Shown here: piece after piece, positions 1 through 5,438 of the stretch
Layout: the number at the start of each line of letters is the position of its first letter
Numbering within the stretch: position 1 is the first letter of the stretch
NCBI GenBank assembly: GCA_900548135.1
Contig: URJC01000192.1
Coordinates: 1 to 5,438 of the forward strand
DNA length: 5,438 nt
Direction of reading: 5' to 3'
From: an uncultured Odoribacter sp.
GTDB taxonomy: Bacteria; Bacteroidota; Bacteroidia; Bacteroidales; Marinifilaceae
The notes under the pieces: model-generated
What the model was told of the DNA's origin: nothing
The model's input: only the letters and a program-made list of their open reading frames with translations
The model's database searches: none
Program-made: the position numbers and the translations under genes

Positions 1-375
1 CAGGCTTTTCAGCATCTTTACTGGAAAAAAATACGTTCCGGTCGCCTTTACCTAAATACAAAGCTTCTTTATAACCCAGTTCAAAGGTTTTCCCATCAAC
101 TTCAACAATACCAGCCCCCCCCACATTGATGATTCCCAATTCTCTCCTCCACAGGAAAAAAGGAGCTCTCAACGGATCAATCGGAGTCAATTCCAATTTT
201 TCATTTACAGGAACAGCCCCCCCACAATCAGACGGTCATACATCGTATAAACCATATTAATTTCATCATCCACCATCAATTTATTAATCAAAAACTCTTT
301 TCTCAGACGGGTGGTGTCATATGCTTTTGCATCCTCTGGATGGGAAGCATAACGTACTTCATAATTTATTTTCAT
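1..375 (-). pseudogene. kduI: 5-keto-4-deoxyuronate isomerase KduI, N-terminal part, frameshifted and cut by window edge
   Basis: KduI isomerises 5-dehydro-4-deoxy-D-glucuronate to 3-deoxy-D-glycero-2,5-hexodiulosonate in the cytoplasm, the step after unsaturated uronates are released from pectin or glycosaminoglycans. The ATG at 375-373 opens MKINYEVRYASHPEDAKAYD, followed by [32 protein letters not shown], then in the other frame [48 protein letters not shown] and [12 protein letters not shown]. These match E. coli KduI (LRNEFLVEKV, YTMVYSHIDRIIVGG, RRELGVINIGGAGTITVDG). About 125 of roughly 280 residues are present; the zinc-binding histidines lie beyond the left edge. The codons for V-G-G-A at 225-215 have seven Gs where eight are needed (C run 217-223), so the first frame stops at TAA 207-205 after 56 codons. 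The gene follows lacI by 33 nt and is probably co-transcribed. Identification is firm; whether the break is real is open. Confidence 0.9.
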
Positions 376-408
376 TGTTTTCAGATTTATTATTAATAAT
401 TCAAAATT

Positions 409-1425
409 TTATCCTCTTCGTATTCCAACCGTAGAATCCCGGACAATCAATTCCGGCATCAAAACGACATCGGCTGGATTTTCCCCATTAATCTTCGCTA
501 ACAACATCCGGGCAGCTTGCTGTCCCATCTGTTTACTAAACTGGTCAACCGAACTTAATGAAGGTGTGACCAAAGCATCCATCGGTTCATTAGCAAAACC
601 GCATATCGCAATATCTTCGGGAATATTCACACCGCTTCTCAGTAATTCCAGCATCATACCCATCGCCACAAAGTCACTGGTACAAAAAACAGCATCCGGT
701 CTCTCTTTCATTTGCAGCAACTGCCGGGCAACAATTTGTCCCTGTAACTGTGACGCCTCACCAGAGATCACCCACCCCTCGCCAGGCTCAATTCCATGCG
801 AACGCATAGCCTCCATATATCCTTCGTAACGGCGTCTCCACACAGAAATATGTTGATAACTGGCATAATGAAAAATCCTTCTTCTTCCTTGTTTCAGCAG
901 GTGCTCAACCACCATATAAGCTCCCCGGAAATCATCCACAGTCACCTGTCCGGCATGGATCTGGTCCGAAACCCGGTCAAACAACACCAGAGGTATCCCA
1001 TAATTCTCCAAAGCGTTAAAATGAGCATATTCCCGGGTTCCCGAAGCAAGTGAAGCGATAACCCCATCTACACGTCCCTGAGCCAAAGAATTGACAATTT
1101 TCTTTTCTTTTTCAAATAATTCCTGTGACTGGCAAATTAAAACATCATATCCTTCCCGGTAAGCTTCTTCTTCTATTCCGTCAATCACAGAAGAAAAGAA
1201 ATTACGATTAATATTAGGTACCACAACTCCCAGCGTATTACTTTTACCCAATTTCAGATTAACAGCCATACGGTTAGGCTTATAATTCATCTCATGGGCT
1301 TTCTTTTGCACCATTTTCCGGACCTCCGTACTAATCCTGGGATGATCCTGCAAAGCCCTTGATACCGTAGAAGCAGATACGTTCAGACTTTTGGCAATAT
1401 CGTAAATTGAAGTATTCTTTTTCAT
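409..1425 (-). CDS. LacI-family transcriptional repressor
   Basis: This is a cytoplasmic DNA-binding regulator of 338 residues, the usual LacI/GalR length, with no breaks. Residues about 5-25 form the helix-turn-helix (SIYDIAKSLNVSASTVSRAL), residues about 48-59 the hinge helix (NYKPNRMAVNLKL, where Leu57 aligns with the leucine that wedges into the operator centre), and residues about 64-330 the periplasmic-binding-protein-like sugar-sensing domain (TLGVVVPNINRNFFSSVIDG, VDGVIASLAS, GIPLVLFDR, AVFCTSDFVAMGMM, DIAICGFANEP, TPSLSSVDQ). The frame stays open to 1470, but the ATG at 1425 places MKKNTSIYDIA where LacI proteins normally begin, and the earlier start would lie upstream of the probable transcription start. 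A CG-centred palindrome overlaps its own promoter, so self-repression is likely. With kduI 33 nt downstream, control of uronate catabolism is the best guess; the effector is unknown. Confidence 0.93.
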   Translation of the reverse strand: MKKNTSIYDIAKSLNVSASTVSRALQDHPRISTEVRKMVQKKAHEMNYKPNRMAVNLKLGKSNTLGVVVPNINRNFFSSVIDGIEEEAYREGYDVLICQSQELFEKEKKIVNSLAQGRVDGVIASLASGTREYAHFNALENYGIPLVLFDRVSDQIHAGQVTVDDFRGAYMVVEHLLKQGRRRIFHYASYQHISVWRRRYEGYMEAMRSHGIEPGEGWVISGEASQLQGQIVARQLLQMKERPDAVFCTSDFVAMGMMLELLRSGVNIPEDIAICGFANEPMDALVTPSLSSVDQFSKQMGQQAARMLLAKINGENPADVVLMPELIVRDSTVGIRRG

Positions 1426-1432
1426 TTTTCTA

Positions 1433-1469
1433 TGTGCAATATAATAAAATTTATACAACCGATTGCACA
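1433..1469. repeat. 8-bp inverted repeat flanking the lacI transcription start region
   Basis: TGTGCAAT at 1433-1440 is the exact reverse complement of ATTGCACA at 1462-1469, with 21 nt between the arms. One arm overlaps the end of the -7 box and the palindrome at 1454-1467; the other lies about 8 nt before the lacI start codon. It could be a paired binding site for a dimer or tetramer, or a weak stem in the leader RNA. An 8-bp match in AT-rich DNA can arise by chance. Confidence 0.4.
1454..1467. promoter_or_regulatory. Candidate LacI-family operator upstream of lacI
   Basis: On the minus strand this reads TGCAATCGGTTGTA, an imperfect palindrome centred on CG at 1460-1461, with ten of fourteen positions symmetric. 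LacI/GalR-family operators are typically palindromes around a central CG, often with a CAA/TTG flank as here. It lies directly downstream of the -7 box, over the expected transcription start, a position suited to autorepression. Binding by this particular protein is inference. Confidence 0.5.
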
Positions 1470-1475
1470 AAGATA
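1468..1475 (-). promoter_or_regulatory. Bacteroidota-type -7 promoter box for lacI (and probably kduI)
   Basis: The minus strand reads TATCTTTG, an exact match to the Bacteroides -7 consensus TAnnTTTG. The expected start of transcription would be near 1461, leaving a leader of about 36 nt before the lacI ATG at 1425. No convincing TTTG -33 element is seen about 20 nt upstream; that stretch is only T-rich (around 1490-1500). The position, just upstream of an intact gene and inside the only sizeable intergenic gap, supports the call. Confidence 0.55.
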
Positions 1476-1505
1476 TAAGATTTGTTTATAAAAATAAAAT
1501 ATTCA

Positions 1506-1535
1506 GAGAAGAATATAAAATATTATATTCTTCTC
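1506..1535 (-). terminator. Perfect 13-bp hairpin, probable terminator after the aldo/keto reductase gene
   Basis: GAGAAGAATATAA is followed by a 4-nt loop and its exact reverse complement TTATATTCTTCTC. The hairpin begins 49 nt after the reductase stop codon and lies about 30 nt before the lacI -7 box, so it separates the two transcription units. In the minus direction the T-rich tract starts about five bases after the stem (around 1500-1489) rather than directly, and a T tract also follows on the plus side (1537-1541). It is therefore a somewhat atypical, possibly bidirectional, terminator. A protein-binding palindrome is a less likely alternative. Confidence 0.55.
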
Positions 1536-1584
1536 ATTTTTAACAGCTTAGTAAACTATATTCATATTTAAACATTTTTAAACT

Positions 1585-2583
1585 TTATCCCAATACTGTT
1601 TCTATCTCTTTCAGCTCATTTTCTTCAAACTCCAAATGGCGTAAAGCATTCAGGTTGTCCAACAATTGCGCAACAGAACTCACTCCCACCAGAACACTGC
1701 TGACCCGCTCGTCTTTTAACAACCAGGCTAAAGCCATTTCTGCTAAAGTTTGTTGTCTTTCAGCAGCAATTTTATTCAACCGCTTCGCCTTTTCCACAAT
1801 TTCAGGTGTCACCATCTCTGTCGTCAACCGGCCTGTCGGTTTAGCTGCTCTTGAATTTTCAGGAATACCGTTCAAATATTTATCTGTCAACCGGCCCTGG
1901 GCGAGAGGCGAAAAAGCAATCAAGCCGATCCCCTGTTCTCCCAATAAAGGCAAAAGTTCAGGTTCAACTGTTCTCTCTAACATGGAATACCTTGCCTGAT
2001 GAATCAGGCAAGGTACCCCCATTTGTTTCAATAAAGCAACAGCTTTCCGGGTCTGCATTGGATTATAATTTGAAATTCCCACATACAAGGCTTTTCCCTG
2101 ACGGACAATATCAGCAAGAGCAGTCATTGTCTCCTCAAAAGGAGTATTGGGATCCGGACGATGAGAATAGAAAATATCCACATAGTCCACCCCCATCCGT
2201 TTCAGGCTCTGATTCAAACTAGCCACCAGGTATTTCCGGCTTCCACCATTTCCATAGGGTCCCGGCCACATATCATATCCTGCCTTCGTTGAAATAATCA
2301 ACTCATCCCGATACCTTCCCAACCCGTCTTTTAAGATCCGGCCAAAATTTTCTTCCGCAGAGCCATACACCGGCCCATAGTTATTAGCCAGATCAAAATG
2401 GGTAACCCCATGGTCAAAAGCAGCAAATGCTATTTTACTATAATTCTCATAGGTATCCACACTTCCGAAGTTATGCCACAATCCCAATGAAATAACCGGT
2501 AATTGTAACCCACTGTTCCCGCAATACCGATATCTCATAGACTGATAACGTCCTTCATCAGCCTTATATTGTTCCATAGTCAT
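1585..2583 (-). CDS. Aldo/keto reductase, YghZ / L-glyceraldehyde 3-phosphate reductase type
   Basis: This is a cytoplasmic NADPH-dependent oxidoreductase of 332 residues with a TIM-barrel fold. It matches E. coli YghZ (gpr) closely along its length: MRYRYCGNSGLQLP, ISLGLWHNFG, THFDLANNYGP, GSAEENFGRIL, YRDELIISTKAGYDMWPGPY, SRKYLVASLNQSLKRMG, DYVDIFYSHR, GKALYVGISNY, AFSPLAQGRLTDKYLNGIP, LAWLLKDERVSSVLVG. YghZ reduces L-glyceraldehyde 3-phosphate and other aldehydes; the substrate here is not shown. The catalytic tetrad is present as Asp64, Tyr69, Lys100 and His141. The ATG at 2583 overlaps the TGA ending the GH20 frame (ATGA), which suggests translational coupling; an ATG two codons later is a possible alternative start. 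The frame is intact, unlike the gene before it. E. coli YghZ is slightly longer at the C-terminus. Confidence 0.93.
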   Translation of the reverse strand: MTMEQYKADEGRYQSMRYRYCGNSGLQLPVISLGLWHNFGSVDTYENYSKIAFAAFDHGVTHFDLANNYGPVYGSAEENFGRILKDGLGRYRDELIISTKAGYDMWPGPYGNGGSRKYLVASLNQSLKRMGVDYVDIFYSHRPDPNTPFEETMTALADIVRQGKALYVGISNYNPMQTRKAVALLKQMGVPCLIHQARYSMLERTVEPELLPLLGEQGIGLIAFSPLAQGRLTDKYLNGIPENSRAAKPTGRLTTEMVTPEIVEKAKRLNKIAAERQQTLAEMALAWLLKDERVSSVLVGVSSVAQLLDNLNALRHLEFEENELKEIETVLG

Positions 2584-2846
2584 TCCTGGTAAACTTTCAA
2601 ATTTGTAACCCGGCTTTTGAAATTTCCTGCTTTTTCCAATGGAAATACCAAAGTCGGCAAATAAAACATTTTACTTTTTCCCTCATTATAATAACGAACC
2701 TGTTTGTCCAGGGTTTCGACTAATTTTCCGTCCAGGTAAAGCTTTACAGCATGATTATTTCCGGTAATTGCCACCGTCATCTTTTTCCCTTTCTGAATAG
2801 GATAAGTAAACGTATTCAGATATCCGTCACGGGCAAACCCCAGCAT
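2580..2846 (-). CDS. GH20 hexosaminidase fragment 3: LamG-like C-terminal domain
   Basis: This is the end of the hexosaminidase, back in the frame of fragment 1. The authentic sequence begins upstream of the first ATG, with LSDPIRGMLGFARDGYLNTF from 2867. It continues with TVAITGNNHAVKLYLDGKL, typical of a concanavalin/LamG-like beta-sandwich (buried aromatic and L-Y-x-D-G-K turn), and FKSRVTNLKVYQE at the end, the usual closing strand of such domains. The domain may bind glycan or pack on the barrel. The TGA at 2582-2580 overlaps the ATG of the aldo/keto reductase. The ATG at 2846 is internal and not a credible natural start. Confidence 0.75.
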   Translation of the reverse strand: MLGFARDGYLNTFTYPIQKGKKMTVAITGNNHAVKLYLDGKLVETLDKQVRYYNEGKSKMFYLPTLVFPLEKAGNFKSRVTNLKVYQE

Positions 2847-2859
2847 TCCCCGGATCGGG

Positions 2860-3234
2860 TCAGAAAGAGGCCGTTCCCTTTTCTTCTGCTGCTCCTTCTA
2901 TATCAAAGGTCACCCGATAATTATATCCAATCTCACGGTAAGGCAACCGACTTCCGGGTTCCACAACCGCCTGTTCGTAAACCAGTCCGGGCTTGTGACT
3001 CAATTTGCCTGCTATGTTTACTCCGGGCGCTTCAATCATCTGTTTACATCCGGCAGCAAACTGCTCATAAGGTAAAGAAGTCTGTTTACCCGTCCACATT
3101 TTCACAGCCAGGGTTTGTAATGCCGGAAATGCCCTGTCGTGAATATCCTTCGTCGATACTCCGTTCCCCACATGGTCATTCCAGACAGCAAACATACCTC
3201 CCAGAATTGCCGGGTCTTTTTCCTTGAATTCCAC
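2860..3234 (-). CDS. GH20 hexosaminidase fragment 2: end of barrel and linker
   Basis: This frame continues the hexosaminidase out of register with fragment 1. EFKEKDPAILGGMFAVWND is the last barrel strand region, with the GGMFAVWND tryptophan expected in the GH20 active site. It is followed by HVGNGVSTKDIHDRAFPALQ and TLAVKMWTG, then a helical stretch (YEQFAAGCKQMIEAPG), and YREIGYNYRVTFDIEGAAEE, which begins the C-terminal beta-sandwich. The frame ends at TGA 2862-2860, just past the second break. A GTG at 3234 happens to open the frame, but it is probably not a real start: the protein sequence is internal to the family and no signal peptide would be present. Confidence 0.75.
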   Translation of the reverse strand: MEFKEKDPAILGGMFAVWNDHVGNGVSTKDIHDRAFPALQTLAVKMWTGKQTSLPYEQFAAGCKQMIEAPGVNIAGKLSHKPGLVYEQAVVEPGSRLPYREIGYNYRVTFDIEGAAEEKGTASF

Positions 3235-4481
3235 TTTTCATACAAATTTTTCGTATTCAGGTAATCATAGTAATATCCGGCTGCCGGAACAATATACACC
3301 AATCCGTCCGGGATACTGATCAGCTGATAACCTTGTTTCACCATTTCTTCCGGATTCGCATATCCGTTATACCAGGCATTCATAATCACATTTTCGGACT
3401 TTACCGGCGTTGTACCGGCCGCATGTGTCAATGCTCCCCAAATACAAGCCTGTTTGCCAAAACTCTCCACATAACGGATATAATAATCGGTAAAATAACG
3501 GAATTTTTCTACAACCTCTTTCTTTTTATTAGAGTATTCATCTGTCCCGATATGTACTCTTTTTCCCCGGAATACCGGATTTTCTCCCTCCAGATATTCC
3601 TTAAAAAGCCCGTCTAAGAAGGTATAGGTCTCCGGATTAAACAAATCCAGATGGTCCATTCCATATTCCTGGCTTCCGATTTCAGGCTTATATTGGGTAA
3701 ATGCCAGAGAATGCGCCGGCACATCGATTTCCGGAATCACCTCAACACATTCCTCTGCCAATTTCTGAAAATCAATAAACTCTTGTTTGGTATAAAAACC
3801 GTCACGTGCTGTCAGACCGGGATAAGTATCGGACTCCAGACGAAAGGCTGCATAAGTTTTCATCCAGTCCTGATTAAAATATTGTTTAAAACCATTATCA
3901 TTTAAATGAACCTGCAACGTATTCATCTTATAATAGGACATGATTTTTACATAATCCCTCAAAAAAGACATCGGAATGAATTTACGGCCGCAATCAATCA
4001 TAAATCCACGCAAATTATAATCCGGGCAGTCCCGCACACTTCCTTTAGGTAATGCCTGATTTTTCTCTTGTGCTGCCATTTGCAACAAAGTACGGGTAGC
4101 CCAATATACCCCCTGACTCTGAGGTGCCGAAACGACAACCTTGTCTGCGATTCTTATGGTGTATCCCTCTTTCCCCAGCTTCTTGTCGTTCTGATACGAA
4201 AAAATAAAATCGCCTGCTTTTCCTCTGCCGGAAAATACTTTTAACTCTTTTCCGAACATTGCTTTATAATCAGCGGCAAATTGTCCGGCTATCCGTAATA
4301 ATTCAGGGTCACCGTCAGGACAGGCTACACGGGGATTGGCAGGGGTAAAGTAACCTTCTCCTCCCTTCCATTCCTTCAATTCAGGAATAACAAAAGGTTT
4401 CGGGTTTACTCCGGCATAAACATGAATCATAGCAACACACATACATGCTAATAACCAAAAAACACGACTAAAATTTTTCAC
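3102..4481 (-). CDS. GH20 hexosaminidase fragment 1: signal peptide, N-terminal domain and most of the catalytic barrel
   Basis: The reading frame gives 459 residues, of which the first 417 (to YEKW) are authentic and the last 42 or so are out of frame. Residues 1-23 look like a signal peptide (hydrophobic VFWLLACMCVAMIHVYA, cleavage probably after VYA). Residues about 28-150 form the GH20 N-terminal alpha/beta domain (EGYTIRIADKVVVSAPQSQG, GVYWATRTLLQM). The TIM barrel starts near 155: RGFMIDCGRKFIPMSFLRDY with substrate-binding Arg166, YKMNTLQVHLNDN, VIPEIDVPAHSLAF, and the catalytic Asp314-Glu315 pair in VHIGTDEYSNK. The aromatic segment AAGYYYDYLN follows. The start is GTG at 4481; no in-frame ATG precedes the signal peptide, and an ATG two bases upstream is followed at once by TGA. 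The aminopeptidase frame ends 40 nt upstream, so co-transcription is likely. Confidence 0.85.
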   Translation of the reverse strand: MKNFSRVFWLLACMCVAMIHVYAGVNPKPFVIPELKEWKGGEGYFTPANPRVACPDGDPELLRIAGQFAADYKAMFGKELKVFSGRGKAGDFIFSYQNDKKLGKEGYTIRIADKVVVSAPQSQGVYWATRTLLQMAAQEKNQALPKGSVRDCPDYNLRGFMIDCGRKFIPMSFLRDYVKIMSYYKMNTLQVHLNDNGFKQYFNQDWMKTYAAFRLESDTYPGLTARDGFYTKQEFIDFQKLAEECVEVIPEIDVPAHSLAFTQYKPEIGSQEYGMDHLDLFNPETYTFLDGLFKEYLEGENPVFRGKRVHIGTDEYSNKKKEVVEKFRYFTDYYIRYVESFGKQACIWGALTHAAGTTPVKSENVIMNAWYNGYANPEEMVKQGYQLISIPDGLVYIVPAAGYYYDYLNTKNLYEKWNSRKKTRQFWEVCLLSGMTMWGTEYRRRIFTTGHFRHYKPWL

Positions 4482-4521
4482 ATCTACAAAATTTTAAATT
4501 AGTAATATTCTATCATTAAAA

Positions 4522-5438
4522 TCACCTGAACAAATGATCAGCACTCTGTAATATTTTATTTTTCAATAAGGGAGGAAAATCCGGACGTTCATCCAAAAAC
4601 TGCCGGACAATCCCGGCGGCTTCCGGACTAGCATGCCCTTTCAGACAAACAGCCATCCAATTCTTAGGAAAAAAGATATCCCCTGTACGTTGTATTTCCT
4701 GCAGATTTTCCAAAGCAGGCCTGATGTAATTCAGAGCTTGTTGCTGCCGCAAAGGATGATTCAAAAAGTACACCATTTGCAACACCCAAGGCTCTATCCG
4801 CCTATTTTCAGCCACTAACAAAGTATGAAATAAAGAATCTCTGACCCTCAGGTCCGGGACAATAGCCTGAGCCACATACTTAAATTCCCGGAGGCGGTCC
4901 GGATTCTTAATACGCTGAGCCTGTTTCTCCGTGATCAGCTTATATTGTCCGGGCATACGAATAGCCAACTCACAAGCCAGCTGCATTTCATCTCTTTCAC
5001 TCAAGGATAGTCCCGGAAAATTCTTTTCCCTGTTCCATATCTGGTAAACCTCCTGAGTAATCCCGGGTAAACTCCAGATTCCTGACAAAACCTTGAAAGC
5101 AGTATGCTGTCTCCCTGCCTTTTCGGGTTTCTGAACTTTTTCCAATAAAGCACGCTCCACCTCAGGATTTCCCCACATCGGCGAATGCAGGCAAATCTCT
5201 TGCACATATCCCATTGTTACTGTATAAATCAACGTTTCTTTTTCCTGATCTGCATGCTGCAACAGTCCCCGAACCAACCGACTGGCAGACAATTGTCCTT
5301 CCAAATAATTTTCATACAAATTAATAATAACAGATAAGCGGGCTACCGGATCGTCAAAAAAATTCAGATTTTCCAAACAAAATAAAGCTGTTTTCCGGTC
5401 CATTGCAAAATAGCCGTATCCCTGACCATCAATATTCG
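4522..5438 (-). CDS. M1-family metallo-aminopeptidase, C-terminal part (cut by window edge)
   Basis: The frame is open through the right edge, reading NIDGQGYGYFAMDRKTALFC, so the ATG at 5403 is internal and about 305 residues of the tail are visible. The sequence is helical and resembles the ERAP1_C-like alpha-solenoid that caps the active site of M1 aminopeptidases. Recognisable pieces are the N-x-D-G-x-GYG strand before the helical domain, DDPVARLSVIINLYENYLEG, NPDRLREFKYVAQA, ENRRIEPWVLQMV, EIQRTGDIFFPKNWM and PPLLKNKILQSADHLFR, which agree with Bacteroidales M1 peptidases as I remember them. The HExxH zinc site and the start, with any signal peptide, lie outside the window, so activity and location cannot be judged. 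A helical-repeat protein of other function is the alternative. The stop at 4522 precedes the GH20 gene by 40 nt. Confidence 0.8.
   Translation of the reverse strand, partial: NIDGQGYGYFAMDRKTALFCLENLNFFDDPVARLSVIINLYENYLEGQLSASRLVRGLLQHADQEKETLIYTVTMGYVQEICLHSPMWGNPEVERALLEKVQKPEKAGRQHTAFKVLSGIWSLPGITQEVYQIWNREKNFPGLSLSERDEMQLACELAIRMPGQYKLITEKQAQRIKNPDRLREFKYVAQAIVPDLRVRDSLFHTLLVAENRRIEPWVLQMVYFLNHPLRQQQALNYIRPALENLQEIQRTGDIFFPKNWMAVCLKGHASPEAAGIVRQFLDERPDFPPLLKNKILQSADHLFR

Larger units (their letters stand above)
2580..4481 (-). pseudogene. Secreted GH20 beta-N-acetylhexosaminidase with LamG-like C-terminus, disrupted by two frame breaks
   Basis: One gene is spread over three reading-frame pieces: 4481 to about 3231, about 3234 to 2868, and about 2867 to 2580. 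GH20 enzymes remove terminal beta-linked GlcNAc or GalNAc from glycans by substrate-assisted catalysis. The first break is at about 3226-3239, where NLYEKW should pass into EFKEKDPAILGGMFAVWND; the second is at about 2862-2874, where EEKGTASF should pass into LSDPIRGMLGFARDGY. The first and third pieces share a frame, so the two changes cancel in length. From memory, related proteins carry about nine residues at the first junction and eleven at the second, which would fit missing pieces of about 25 and 29 nt. The repaired protein would have about 650 residues, near the size I recall for this type. As written, translation ends at the stop at 3104-3102, inside the scrambled segment. Real decay and assembly error both remain possible. 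Confidence 0.8.

Noticed and set aside
113..126. The C8 run as a second kduI frameshift
   Set aside because: Read in the corrected frame it encodes N-V-G-G-A-G without a break, matching E. coli KduI.
376..408. Separate kduI promoter in the gap after lacI
   Set aside because: Only a one-mismatch TAAATCTG resembles the -7 box, and the gap is too short to also hold a -33 element outside lacI; co-transcription is simpler.
1426..1470. Longer lacI start at 1470 adding 15 residues
   Set aside because: The extra residues (MCNRLYKFYYIAHRK) are not family-like, and 1470 lies within the -7 box, upstream of the expected transcription start.
2751..3227. Long plus-strand open frame (158 codons)
   Set aside because: It is antisense to the GH20 gene, low in recognisable domains and rich in Pro/Arg/Ser, as expected for a shadow frame. 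The same holds for the other plus-strand frames.
2860..3240. Programmed ribosomal frameshifting to join the GH20 pieces
   Set aside because: No slippery heptamer with downstream structure is evident, two events would be needed, and conserved family residues appear to be missing at the junctions.
4443..4481. GH20 protein as a lipoprotein, from L-L-A-C at residues 10-13
   Set aside because: The cysteine is too close to the N-terminus, and hydrophobic sequence continues well beyond it to a good signal-peptidase I site after VYA.
5001..5207. 68-codon minus-strand frame
   Set aside because: It lies wholly inside the M1 peptidase gene in another frame and shows no family signature.
1..5438. Mobile element, CRISPR array, tRNA or a novel multi-gene system
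   Set aside because: No repeats with regular spacing, no transposase-like frame, no clover-leaf sequence; all genes belong to well-known families.

Overview
The window comes from a member of the Bacteroidota, most likely the Bacteroidales. The evidence is a secreted GH20 hexosaminidase with a LamG-like C-terminus of the Bacteroides type, an M1-peptidase tail with Bacteroidales-like motifs, A-rich translation starts without clear Shine-Dalgarno sites, and a TAnnTTTG-type -7 promoter box. Every gene I can support lies on the minus strand, so transcription runs from the right edge to the left. No stretch longer than about 160 bases lacks a gene. I see no RNA gene, mobile element or CRISPR array.

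From right to left the layout is as follows. (1) 5438-4522 is the C-terminal part of an M1-family aminopeptidase, cut by the window edge. (2) 4481-2580 is a secreted GH20 beta-N-acetylhexosaminidase, broken into three reading-frame pieces. (3) 2583-1585 is an intact aldo/keto reductase of the YghZ (L-glyceraldehyde 3-phosphate reductase) type, starting inside the stop codon of the GH20 gene. (4) 1584-1426 is an AT-rich intergenic region with a perfect 13-bp hairpin, a -7 promoter box and a CG-centred palindrome that looks like a LacI-family operator. (5) 1425-409 is an intact LacI-family repressor. (6) 375-1 is the N-terminal part of kduI (5-keto-4-deoxyuronate isomerase), with a one-base frameshift in a run of Gs, cut by the left edge.

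Two transcription groups are likely. Peptidase, GH20 and reductase are tightly packed (a 40-nt gap, then a 4-nt overlap) and end at the hairpin. The LacI regulator and kduI (33-nt gap) start from the promoter/operator at about 1475-1454. The LacI-kduI pairing suggests a regulator of unsaturated-uronate catabolism (pectin or glycosaminoglycan breakdown) that also represses itself; that is inference.

The main oddity is three reading-frame breaks in 5.4 kb. The kduI break is a clean G8-to-G7 change at a codon string that occurs intact a second time in the same gene. The two GH20 breaks look more like small deletions of about 25-30 nt that together restore the original frame. Either the assembly is faulty or these genes are decaying; the sequence alone cannot decide. 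I found no convincing novel system.
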